From assembly GCF_000091045.1 (NCBI RefSeq), contig NC_006686.1, positions 409,501 to 473,500 on the forward strand: a stretch of 64,000 nucleotides of DNA, in the 5' to 3' direction. A program made the translations under genes and the position numbers. Below the pieces are notes generated by a model. It saw only the letters and a list, made by a program, of their open reading frames with translations. It had not been told where the DNA came from and made no database searches. Positions 23,469-32,772 of this stretch are shown here, piece by piece. The stretch comes from Cryptococcus deneoformans JEC21 (lineage: Eukaryota > Basidiomycota > Tremellomycetes > Tremellales > Cryptococcaceae). Each line of letters starts with the position of its first letter. The first letter of the stretch is position 1.

Positions 23469-23659
23469 CCTTTGCCCCATCTTCTTTGGCTCTACTGACG
23501 TCATTGGCATTATCCAGCTTGGTCTCGACGACCCTTCTCTCTTCATCCAGAAGGGCTTCATCAACGGCCAGTATGTCGGTACCCAATCCGGCAAGACTTT
23601 CGAGGTCAACGGTGAGTAAAATGTCAGCGTATCACAAGCATCCAACTGATCGATCATGG

Positions 23660-23691
<32 letters not shown>

Positions 23692-23698
23692 TTGCCCC

Positions 23699-23730
<32 letters not shown>

Positions 23731-23731
23731 C

Positions 23732-23769
<38 letters not shown>

Positions 23770-25273
23770 CAGCCCTGTTCAGCGTTCCAATTGGCTCTCC
23801 GAGCTCTACCGTCTCTACCAGGCTTCTATCAAGGACATCGCCCGTTTGATCGTTTGGGAGAACGGCAAGTCTTGGAACGACGCTATGGCCGAGGCCACTT
23901 ATGCCGGTACCTTCTTCTCATGGTTCGCGGGTGAGGCTCTCAGGACCTATGGCGACGTCATTCCTTGCTCTGTCCCCGGTACCAGGAACTTTTCCATCAA
24001 GCAGCCCATCGGTGTTGTTGCTTTGCTTTGCCCATGGAACTTCCCCGCTGCTATGATTGCCAGGAAGATGGGTCCCGCTCTCGCTGTCGGATGCACTTCT
24101 GTCATCAAGACTCCTTCCGAGACTCCCTTCACTACTCTTGCCATCATCGAGGTAAGTCTTGTACTTTTTATACCTTTGAAAGGCTCTGGACTAAAAGATT
24201 TCTTGCAGCTTGCCCGACGAGCCGGCATTCCCGACGGCGTCATCAACGTCATCACCACTGACGCCAACCTCCAGGATGTCGGCAAGGAACTCTGTACCAA
24301 CCCTGCCGTCCACAAGGTCTCCTTCACTGGTTCAACCCGAGTCGGCAAGATCCTTGCTTCTCAGTGCTCTTCAACCCTCAAGAAGATGTCTCTCGAGCTC
24401 GGTGGTAACGCTCCTCTCATTGTCTTTGAAGACGCCGACATCCCTACCGCCGTTGCCGGTACCATCGCTTCCAAGTTCCGAGGTTCAGGTCAGACTTGCG
24501 TCTGTGCCAACAGAATCTACGTCCACGAAGCCATCTATGACGAATTTGCAAAGAAGCTCGCCGAGAAAGTCGCCGAATTCAAGGTCGGTCCCGGTTTCGG
24601 AGAAGGTGTTACCCACGGTCCTTTGATCCATTCTCGGCAGGCCGACAAGGTGGAGGAGGTGAGTCGTTCATTATCCCTTTAAAATTGTGGGCCACTGCTA
24701 ATTCATCTACCTCAGCACGTCCAAGATGCTATCAAGAAGGGCGCCAAGGTTCTCGTTGGTGGCAAGCGAGGAAATGGTACCGAATACATCCCCACCGTCC
24801 TCACCAATGTCAGCGACGAATGCGTAAGTTTCTTGTGGTCTATACCCAAAAAACTGTTGATCATGCTAACTCTTTATATTATCAAGTTGATCGCTACCGA
24901 GGAGACTTTCGGTCCCGTTGCAGCTCTCTTCCGATTCTCTTCTGAAGAGGAAGTTGTGGCGAGGGCCAACCGTGCCGAAGTCGGTCTTGCTGGCTACTTC
25001 TTCTCCAGGGACTCTGACAGGATCTGGAGGGTTGCCGAGGCCCTTGAGACCGGTATGGTCGGTGCCAACACCGGTATGATCTCTCAAGCCGTCATGTAAG
25101 TTTTCTTTTTCCTTTTTATCTCGAAAATGCCCTGACAAACCTAAATCGATAGTCCCTTTGGTGGTATCAAGGAGTCTGGTTATGGCAAGGAAGGCGGTCG
25201 ACAAGGTACGGAGGAGTACACCATCACCAAGCTTGTAGCCGTCGGCACTTCATTGCACAACATGCCAAAGTAA
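23245..25273 (+). CDS. UGA2: Succinate-semialdehyde dehydrogenase-type aldehyde dehydrogenase, mitochondrial
   Basis: The enzyme oxidises succinate semialdehyde to succinate, the last step of the GABA shunt. The ATG at 23245 begins a roughly 60-residue Arg/Ser/Thr-rich presequence (MPIRSPTSLSLKRSSHFTT, RRLHTS) with no early acidic residue, typical of mitochondrial import. The catalytic part has QPIGVVALLCPWNFPAAMI, FTGSTRVGK, the Glu motif LELGGNAP, the nucleophile GQTCVCANRIYV, EETFGPV and PFGGIKESGYGKEGG. The CVCANR and ELGGNAP context and the length of about 530 residues match the SSADH branch. Several short introns are present. An internal in-frame ATG at 23425 could start a cytosolic form. 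The stop is at 25271-25273. Confidence 0.88.
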
Positions 25274-25507
25274 AAGAAGAAAGGGGGGAATGTATAAAAG
25301 AAGCTACTGGAACTATTCCAAAACTCAACAGCGTGTAATAATAATAACCTATGCAGGTCAATTTTGTAGGAATGTGAATGGCCATGGGGCAGAATGGTGT
25401 AGTGAATCGCGATATACAAGATATTTATCTGCACCTTGGTGCATAACTATACAACAGAGCTTGTAATTTAAAATCCAACTGATAAACATGACATGCCACG
25501 AGCGTGT

Positions 25508-26516
25508 TCATGTGATAATTACAAGTAACAGTAAGATCATGAGAACAATGATTAATATCAATATACACCATCCACTCTTTGTTTCTGCCCTCGCTGTGAG
25601 CAGATCTTTTCGGTAACATTGGAATTCCAAGGACTCACCTTCATTACGCCGGATAAAGTCTCCCATCGTTCGTTGAACCTTTCTCAACTTTGAATCTGTA
25701 TGTTCTACCCTGGTCGAGAGATCATCGAGCATCCTGACGACAAATACCAATAAGCTAATTTGGCTTCCAACTAAGAAACAATACCCTCGACATACTCATT
25801 TTGTTCATGCACTTCATGCCCTATAAGACCCGCTTGGCTTGCCAGAGTATGGAGGGTGCCTGATATAATGCCCAAAGTATCGTCTTGCTTCTTGACCAAC
25901 ATCTATAATCGTGTATGAGATAAAACTTGGAGAGCAGGATAACAGAAAAGGAAAAAGAAAGTATTAAGAGCTTACTTCTTGTTCTTGTGCTTCCCATCTC
26001 CGTACCTCGTCTTCGTCGTACCCTCTCTCGAGATCTGCAGGCTCATCGCGGTAACGCCCAGAAGCACCGTCCTTTCCTTTACCTTTAGAATTTGATGGCC
26101 CAAGATGATATACTTTATGCCGTAAGCTCTGGCGGTAGTCAGCAGGGCGGCCATGCAGGTTCAAACACATTGTCGACTCACTTCCACCTCTCTCTTCACT
26201 CTTTGTGCAAAGTCCCTCCTTTTGTGCACTTCATTTGTGCCTAGACCCCATCGCTCGCCCATATCCTCTACTACCCGTACACTCTCCTCCAGATCTTCCA
26301 CATCCGTCTCGAGCATGGAGAGTGTTCCGCGTAGTTCATCCTGAGCCTGGACGATCTCTGGCGAGGATGACTTGCGGAATATATCGGGGTGATTCTGTGT
26401 GAGAGAATGTATGGTAGACAGAGACGCTTCTACCTCGCTGGGTGGGGCATGAGCATGTGTGTATGAGACTATGGTGGTGCTTACCGTTTGAGGTCTGTGT
26501 ATGGATCTGTGGCCAT
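25508..26516 (-). CDS. TLG1: Syntaxin-6/Tlg1-type t-SNARE
   Basis: This is a Qc-SNARE for endosome-to-Golgi fusion. The ATG is at 26514-26516 (MATDPYTDLKR, then EVEASLSTIHSL), matching the N-terminal syntaxin-6 helix bundle. An acidic region follows, then a SNARE helix (QDDTLGIISGTLHTLASQAG, then GHEVHEQNEMLDDLSTRVEH) with its central Q in the layer position. A single C-terminal anchor (GWCILILIIVLMILLLLVI) ends at the stop 25508-25510. At least five exons are spliced. It is tail-anchored with almost no luminal residues. It shares a 215 bp head-to-head promoter with the YIH1-like gene. The family is firm; Tlg1 is the closest functional label. Confidence 0.85.
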
Positions 26517-26731
26517 GTCTGGTGCGTCGTTGTGTGAGCTGGTGATAGCCGACATCGATGGAATATGGCTTGTTCAAGGAGGGGGACTAAGGCTGCCTCC
26601 ACTCTCCGCACGCGAAAGACACGTGGCGGGTTCCTTGGCCCGGCCCGTCGCCGATATCGTCATGGAATTGATTCGCGTCAGGTTCATCGGAAAATAAAGA
26701 CTCTCGCTCAACTCTCACTCTCATACAGAGC

Positions 26732-28341
26732 ATGCTCACAAGAAGAGCACGCCCTTTCCTAACTCCATTCCTCCAACGTCCACCAATCCCTTTCTTACAT
26801 AGGCACATCGCCTCACTCCGCCCCTCGATGGCTCAGTACGCAGACTCTCTGGCGGACGCTCTCGCCAGCCTCAAGCTCCCTTCCGGTCCCGAACACCTCG
26901 AATCGCAGCGGCGCAGTGCCCCAGAACCATTACGTGATCCCCATGGAACCCTCTTAAAGGTGTGTAACCCACAGATAGGGACCTTTGTATGCGTCAGACG
27001 GACGCTAAGAACGTAGTCAACTCCTCTCACCACCCAGTTCATCGAACATCTTCTATCGGAAGAAAATTTCGAGAACGACCCTAACCTCGCTGCAATTGGT
27101 TATGAACTCGAAGCTCTTCTGTCAATCTACGGTGATGAATCGGTTAGGCTTGCGTTTACATCCAGGCCTCCCTCAAGAAGCTCTCAACTCGCTGATATCC
27201 CCAATTCTGAAAGAAGAGGCTCGCAGCAGTGGACGGACGCTGTTTGGAATGCGGAAATTGGTTTTACCCCTGGAGAACGGATTCGCTATGAAGTCAGTCT
27301 ACCAGTGTGGGAGGAAGGAGATACCCTGGAGGGAGTAGATCCGACCCTCATGCCTCACAAAGCTCCTATTATGCGGATATTAGTTAGCTTGCCTCCAACT
27401 TATCCAAATTCAAGCCCACCGCAGCTTCAACTTTTGGGACGATATCTGGGCAGTTTCGCCATAGATAGTGGATTGTGTGAGATCCACCCCTTTGGCTCTT
27501 GATGCGATCGCTGATAGTTATATCGACGCAGTCGGCAATATCACCCGCACCTACATATCTTCCGATGGCGCTCCCTTCAACCCTGGCGATGTCTGTGTTT
27601 TCGAGGGATTGACCCACGTCCAGTCTTTAGCTCGCACATGGTATTCCCAGCAACTCGCATCTGGAGCCGCCCGTGAAGCTCAGCGTAACCCCCAAATCAC
27701 TGTCTCCGTGTCAAATTCTCCTGAAGCTTCTGATAACGAAGATGCCGGCTATTCCCGACGTCTCTCTCCTAGACCAATGTTCTCCTACACACGTACAGCA
27801 AGCGATACGCCACCAACAGAAGCAATGCTCCGAATCGAGGCTGGCAAGGATCACGGACTAAAAGTATGGGTGTCGGAAGAGGTTGTGGATAGAAAATCGG
27901 TGTTTGTTGGACGAGCAGTCAAAGTGACCGATGAACGAGATGTTCCATTAGTAGTGCACGAGCTCTTGGGAGATAAGAGAGTAGCTAGAGCAGCTCATCC
28001 AGCCATCTATGCTTATCGAATTGCCAAAGATGTGGGTGGAACAGCAGGGAAAGTCTACAACACTGGTACGTTGAGTCAGTCATTTGACCGGTCAAAACTG
28101 ATATGTCTGGATAGATTATGATGACGATGGAGAGTCACAGGCGGGCGGAAGATTACGCCATCTTTTGGAAATTTTAGAACTTGAGAACGTGATGATCATT
28201 GTCACGAGATGGTATGGCGGGCACAAGTTGGGTGCTGATAGGTTCAAACATATCAGTAAAGTTGCTAGAGATGCTTTAGAGATTGGTGGGTTTTTGGATG
28301 AGAAGAAGGATTCGGGAAAGGGGAGAAAGGGGAAGAAGTGA
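26732..28341 (+). CDS. YIH1: Yih1/IMPACT family protein, Gcn2 regulator
   Basis: Yih1/IMPACT proteins bind Gcn1 through an RWD domain and keep the eIF2-alpha kinase Gcn2 inactive. The N-terminal RWD-like region shows AAIGYELEALLSIYGDESV and ILVSLPPTYPNSSPPQLQL (YPxxxPP motif). The C-terminal IMPACT/UPF0029 domain shows KSVFVGRAVKV, AAHPAIYAYRIA, YDDDGESQAGGRLRHLLEIL and VTRWYGGHKLGADRFKHI. An intron of about 55 nt (27477-27531) removes a stop-containing stretch. Two in-frame ATGs exist: 26732, giving an Arg-rich 32-residue leader, and 26828 (MAQYADSL), which fits the usual family start. The stop is at 28339-28341. Confidence 0.9.
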
Positions 28342-28534
28342 TGGCTTATATTGCTTATAAGGGGTTGCATTATCTGTACCGGCCTGGTGCCATCATCTAT
28401 GCATTTTTGGGCCTTTGGATAGACAATATACGGGTTGCGGGTTTTGCGTGTTCGACCAAATCACAGCGCATGAAATGAAGGATTATACAATGATACGGTG
28501 AATACTGTACAACCAACGCTATTACTCTCTACTC

Positions 28535-29613
28535 CTACTTCTTCTTCGCTTTGCTTCTGCTTCTGGAGCTAGTGTTATTCCATCCCCTCCGCGGCCAAGA
28601 TTTTTTTCTGAACGAGGTAGCCTTCTTGGCCTTTCCCCCCCTCGTACCGCTCTCATCATCATCACCAGCCGCCCTAGGATTTTTCAAAGCGCTGTTGATA
28701 TCTTTATCGGCACCTCTGCGAAAGTGCGTGGTATAGAACTCTTGTAGCCGATCATCGAGGTCTGAAATCATGGTGAGAGGATAGTCCATGGTCCCGAGGA
28801 CAGATGTCGCTGCTACCGGTCCGTCTGGAGGGTGCTGGATCGGATCAATGTGGGGTATATCACCCAGCGGCCGCGGGGATGTAGAGACAGGATCTTGGTT
28901 GTTGAAAGGCAGGGGATCATAATTATCGTAAGGTTCGTCATACGGGTCATAATAATCCTCAGTCGGGTTGTAATCGACATGCCCTATCCATCTTTCATCT
29001 GGCATCGACTCATCGAGTATCTCAATGACTTCTGGTTCCTTCCCCTTCCCCTTATCGTTTCTCTGCTTCTGGGCGGTTATCACTTCTTCATCCTCCGAAT
29101 CTATCACCATCCTACGTCGTTTACTCTTTCCCAAACTTCCCTTGCTAGCCCGCTCTGTCGACCCGGACGAAGGAGGCACATTCTCTTTGTCTTCTATGGC
29201 TCCCGGGAAAGCCTTGCGTATCCGCGATGGTAAAGGAGGAGGGGAAGGAGACCAGCTGATAGGAGTCGACGGATGTGATTGACGGGGCGAACTACATGGA
29301 GTTTGTGGGACAGGAAGTGAGACCGGGTCCGAGGTGTTGAAATGTGAGAGTTCGGGAGTTTGGAACTGTCGCCGTTCTACGAAATAAGCAAATTCCTCGT
29401 CAGCTATTGTTAGAGGGTGAAAAAGAGGGCAGGCAATAAGGCTGCAAGAGACTCACCTGTAGCATCTTGTGAAGAATGCTTGCTACTACTGCTTGGTCCA
29501 CCATGTCGATTGACGATTGGGTCTCTGACCCACTGACTAGCCGTTATACTCTCAATCCCCGCAAATTCATCATCCTCATCGTCGTCGTCGACGATCACAC
29601 TGGAGCGGTTCAT
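28535..29613 (-). CDS. Disordered acidic/basic protein with KEN box and SUMO-interaction-like motifs
   Basis: I do not recognise this gene. Two exons join in frame (donor after GATGCTACAG, acceptor before AACGGCGACAG), giving roughly 330 residues. It starts at the ATG 29611-29613 (MNRSSVIVDDDDEDDE). Visible features are two hydrophobic-acidic clusters that fit SUMO-interacting motifs (SVIVDDDDE near the start, and EVIEILDES). There is a KEN box in EDKENVPPSS, a basic cluster SKRRRMVIDSEDEE, a Tyr/Asp-rich stretch, one candidate helical segment (LDDRLQEFYTTHFRR) and a Lys/Arg/Ser-rich tail. This looks like a nuclear, cell-cycle-degraded scaffold, but that is inference. The frame is open upstream of the ATG, so an additional 5' exon is possible. 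It converges with YIH1. Confidence 0.6.
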
Positions 29614-29968
29614 TGGTTGTTTCGCAAGAGAGGGTCGTAGGCTGATGCCAGCAATGAACAGGATCGGACGCGACGGAGCGGGAACCGTCAAGCTGTAAGA
29701 AGCCTGGGAGCCGGATTGACACAGAAATAGTCACGATGTGCGACTCTATCGGGAAGGTAAGAAACGATAGAAGGGAGAAACTTGTGTCTTTAGGGAGTCA
29801 AATTGAGTTGCTGGCTGCTGCTTACTACGTATTTCAACGAAGCCCAGTATTTTCTCCGTCCGCCACTGCACGACGCGTCTCTTTATTATTATTAAGGATG
29901 TCAATAAATGACACGACCTTTACAGTTACAGAATCTAATTAATGCCTTGATTCAGACAGCATCAAGAA
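29614..29968. other. Intergenic upstream of minus-strand KEN/SIM gene and of tRNA-Lys
   Basis: No gene is supported in these 355 bp. It should hold the promoter of the minus-strand gene and 5' flank of the tRNA. A possible acceptor (TTCTTACAG on the minus strand, near 29695) may mark a missed 5' exon or 5' UTR intron. Confidence 0.45.
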
Positions 29969-30075
29969 GCCCCCGTGGCGCAATCGGTAGCGCGCACGAC
30001 TCTTAGAGTCTGCTTGAACCGGTTACGGGCCATCATCTCAATCGTGCGGTTGCGGGTTCGAGCCCCGCCGGAGGC
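29969..30075 (+). tRNA. tRNA-Lys(CUU) with a 35 nt intron
   Basis: The acceptor stem is GCCCCCG / CGGAGGC with one C4-A69 mismatch. The D stem is GCGC/GCGC with TGGCGCAATCGG as A box. The anticodon stem is CACGA/TCGTG, the anticodon CTT is at 30002-30004, and the T arm is GCGGG-TTCGAGC-CCCGC with a perfect B box. A 35 nt intron (30006-30040) sits one base after the anticodon, the canonical position. The mature length is 72 nt before CCA addition. Other anticodon frames (TCT, TAG) do not give a 7-base loop with U33, so Lys(CUU) is preferred. Confidence 0.85.
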
Positions 30076-30079
30076 TTTC

Positions 30080-30092
30080 TTTTTTGCTTTTT
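30080..30092 (+). terminator. RNA polymerase III T-run terminator of tRNA-Lys
   Basis: Runs of six and five T residues (TTTTTT GC TTTTT) begin five bases after the tRNA 3' end, as expected for Pol III termination. Confidence 0.8.
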
Positions 30093-30335
30093 ATTCGTAA
30101 ACGTTTGGCAATACAAGCATCAAGGTTGGAGCAGTATGTAAAATGGCAAGACAAGAAAACGAGTAACAAGATGAGCAAATGCATTTTCGTGTACATATTT
30201 ACATGCAAGAGCGGCTAGCAAGATGCCACCTGAGCTAGGGGCTACAGTCATTTATTTTCAATCTTGGAAATTCAAAGTTCGTTAAATAGTCATTTTGACC
30301 TTGTAATGCAAGAAGCTTCTCAAATGGAAAGCCCA

Positions 30336-31713
30336 TTAATGGAGTTCATTAACGACCCTGAAATTTTGACCCTCCGCATCTGCCATTGTCACATTACCGT
30401 CCCCCCTGGAAGGGTCAATAGGCTCGGTGGTGTCAACGCCGCTGTCCTGCACGGCATGAGCAAGAGCTTGCTGGGCCTGCACTCGGGGAGGAGGGAAAGA
30501 AGAGTCGGCAGCGGCGCTTCCAGTGGTGGCCTGCAACTGAGCAAGGGTAGGTGCTTGGTGACCGGTAACATTCTCAGAGCCAGAGCTGGAGGCAAAAGTA
30601 GAAGAAAGAGCGCCAAAGTTACGGTCAAAATCGGGAGGGCTGGTAGCAGAGGTAGTTTGGGGGACCGCCTTGGGAGAAGAGTCGTCGGATGTGAAAGGGT
30701 TGTTAGAGTGAATAGGGCTGGAGGCGATGTTGGAGTTGGATGATCTGCTTGTGGGTGGTGTGCCAGTGCCTTCGCCGCGAGAGGGGACTGAATCGTTGGT
30801 AGATCCGGTAGCGCTGGCATCGGTTTTAGACGTGGAGCTGGGATAAACTTTGGCTGGGGACAAAGGGCTGTCGCGGTTCTTGATTAAGGGGCGGAAGACA
30901 GATTCGTGGATCTTCTTTGCGCCCTGTTAAAAATGATTAATAGATATACCAAGCGAACAAGGCTATGTACTTACCTGAGTCTTCGGGTGAAGCAAATAGG
31001 CAAGGAACAAGAGCTTCACAGTGTAATATTGGGCTGGTTGTCTCGTCAATGTCTATAGATGTGATGTTGCCATGAATCTACTCACGAATTCTCTTTTCTA
31101 AAAATCCGGCCATCAAGCTCTCAAGAGTTTGGATGCAGCCGAGAACCACAAAGAAGGAAAGCAGAGACTTAACCTTTTCGTCATTGGCACTACTTTCGGA
31201 AGAGTCGAGCACTTGGGCTGAAAGGTAGGCAGCAGGAAGAACTGTCAACAGCTGGGTAGTGGGAAGTGCGAGATGGAAGATGTTGACAGGGATGAGGAGA
31301 ATGTATCTGAGATATTTGATCAGCACAGTGATCATCCACGTATGGGTTAATGCTTACAGCAGAACGCCACCACCTACAAGGGCGACCCTGTCGATGCCAG
31401 TACGCCTCTCCAGTTTCATAATGGTCGGGCTCTTTCCCAGCCTCTCTCGAAGACCTCTGGTCTGGTTGACAGCGACTTGTTTGGCGTTTTGGACAGCAGG
31501 GTGGCTTGCAGCGTCCTCGACAGAGTGCGAAAGCTTATTCACCCTTTGACGAATGCCAGTTGCCTCTGGTGCAGAATTTTGTTGCTGTTGCTGCTGCTGC
31601 TGTCGCTGGTTGTTGATGTCTGCGGGAGTGGGGACTGGAGCAGGGACAGCATGCGATGGCTCTGTGGATTTGAAAAAGTCATCTGCGGGACGTGCTTGGG
31701 TGGTAGGGTCCAT
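30336..31713 (-). CDS. TB2/DP1/HVA22 (Yop1/REEP) family ER-shaping protein
   Basis: Start is the ATG at 31711-31713 (MDPTTQARPADDFF). The N-terminal about 115 residues are polar with a polyglutamine run. The membrane hairpin domain follows: DRVALVGGGVLLYILLIPVNIFHLALPTTQLL, a loop, then SLLSFFVVLGCIQTLESL. The family signature PQYYTVKLLFLAYLLHPKTQGAKKIHESVF is split over exons. The C-terminal 180 residues are Ser/Thr/Pro-rich and disordered. Yop1/REEP proteins bend ER tubules. The long polar N-terminus before the hairpin and the long tail are unlike the short canonical Yop1, so this may be a second REEP-like paralogue. The stop is at 30336-30338. Confidence 0.85.
31573..31604 (-). repeat. CAG/CAA-type run encoding polyglutamine in the Yop1-like protein
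   Basis: On the minus strand this stretch encodes about ten Gln with one Arg in the disordered N-terminus. Confidence 0.8.
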
Positions 31714-32772
31714 GTTAGCTGTTGGTATGGTGTTGCGGGGTGAATCGTTGAAGAAGTGAGAGTTGGCATGGAGCAGGATTAAATAGATGTGGATGCAGTG
31801 GGATGCGATGATGTCACTGCACCACCTTTTGCTGTTTGCTGGAACTATGCATCCCGTTTTGCGCAAGCGCCTTTGAGTCACTCGTCACTGCCGTCATACT
31901 CCCTCTCCAGTTGCAAGACGGGGAGGTGGTCTTATTAGTGGACGTGACGCACAAGTTGTTCATGCATGCACAGGTTTGTCCAATTTTTAGCTACTGCCAT
32001 GATCTGTCATGTCTTTCGGTGGATAATTTAATGGATCAACGATAGGTGATAGATAGCGAGGGACATGCCGAGAATTACCATATCGGGTAATTTTGATATG
32101 AGCTTCCCCTTGTATAAATGGGAGTTTTTAAGGGGCTTTCATTTTTAGTCCTTTGTTTATGACGATACACCGTCGTACGTGCTTCCTTGCATTTGCCGAA
32201 ATATATATTTTATCCATTGGTCCGGCATACACTTCAAAGTCGGTCGCTCAGACAACACTGGAGATTGAAAAGAGCAACTTCCTGCGCAAAGGACGGGAAC
32301 TAACCGTCAGCCATCACATCATTACACCGGTCATGAAACGAAACAGCGAACAATAGAAATTCTTCCAGGACCACTCTGTCGACTATGCATTCTTCTTAAC
32401 ACATGCAGACGCCGTGATCAGCGCGGACGATGGAGCACGATCTCACTCTGTATGCTACCTGGAGCTTGGAGGCGGGTGTGAGTGCCTTTGGACAAAGGCA
32501 ATGTGACTGTGTAGTTCGACAAGTAAAAATCAAAAAAAAAATCAATCCAATCTGGCCACTTGGCATGCCTTTTCTGCCATTCTGATATCACCTCACTCAT
32601 TATGCTCACTATAATAGCCTGACATTTTTTACAAAGGAATCACCTCCAACCACTAGTCATTTGCTACAGATATCAGCCGAGGTAAGCAGACCCACCGTAT
32701 TCCATTGTCAATTTCCCATACTCACGTCCCTTTCAGACTCTGTCCCTCAAGCCTTCCTTATCATTGTGCAAG
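31714..32772. promoter_or_regulatory. Long shared divergent region, Yop1-like gene / proline-rich gene
   Basis: This 1.06 kb spacer is the longest divergent promoter in the window. Near the plus-strand gene, GGTAAGC (about 32681) and TTTCAG (about 32738) suggest a 5' UTR intron. Small open frames here lack ATG starts or family features. Confidence 0.5.

Noticed and set aside
29969..30075. Reading the tRNA as Arg(UCU) or Leu(UAG)
   Set aside because: The D-arm resembles tRNA-Arg, but only the CUU reading gives a 5 bp anticodon stem (CACGA/TCGTG), U33 and a canonical intron site.
30389..30820. 143-codon minus-strand frame, Leu/Pro-rich
   Set aside because: Out-of-frame shadow of the disordered tail of the Yop1-like protein on the same strand.
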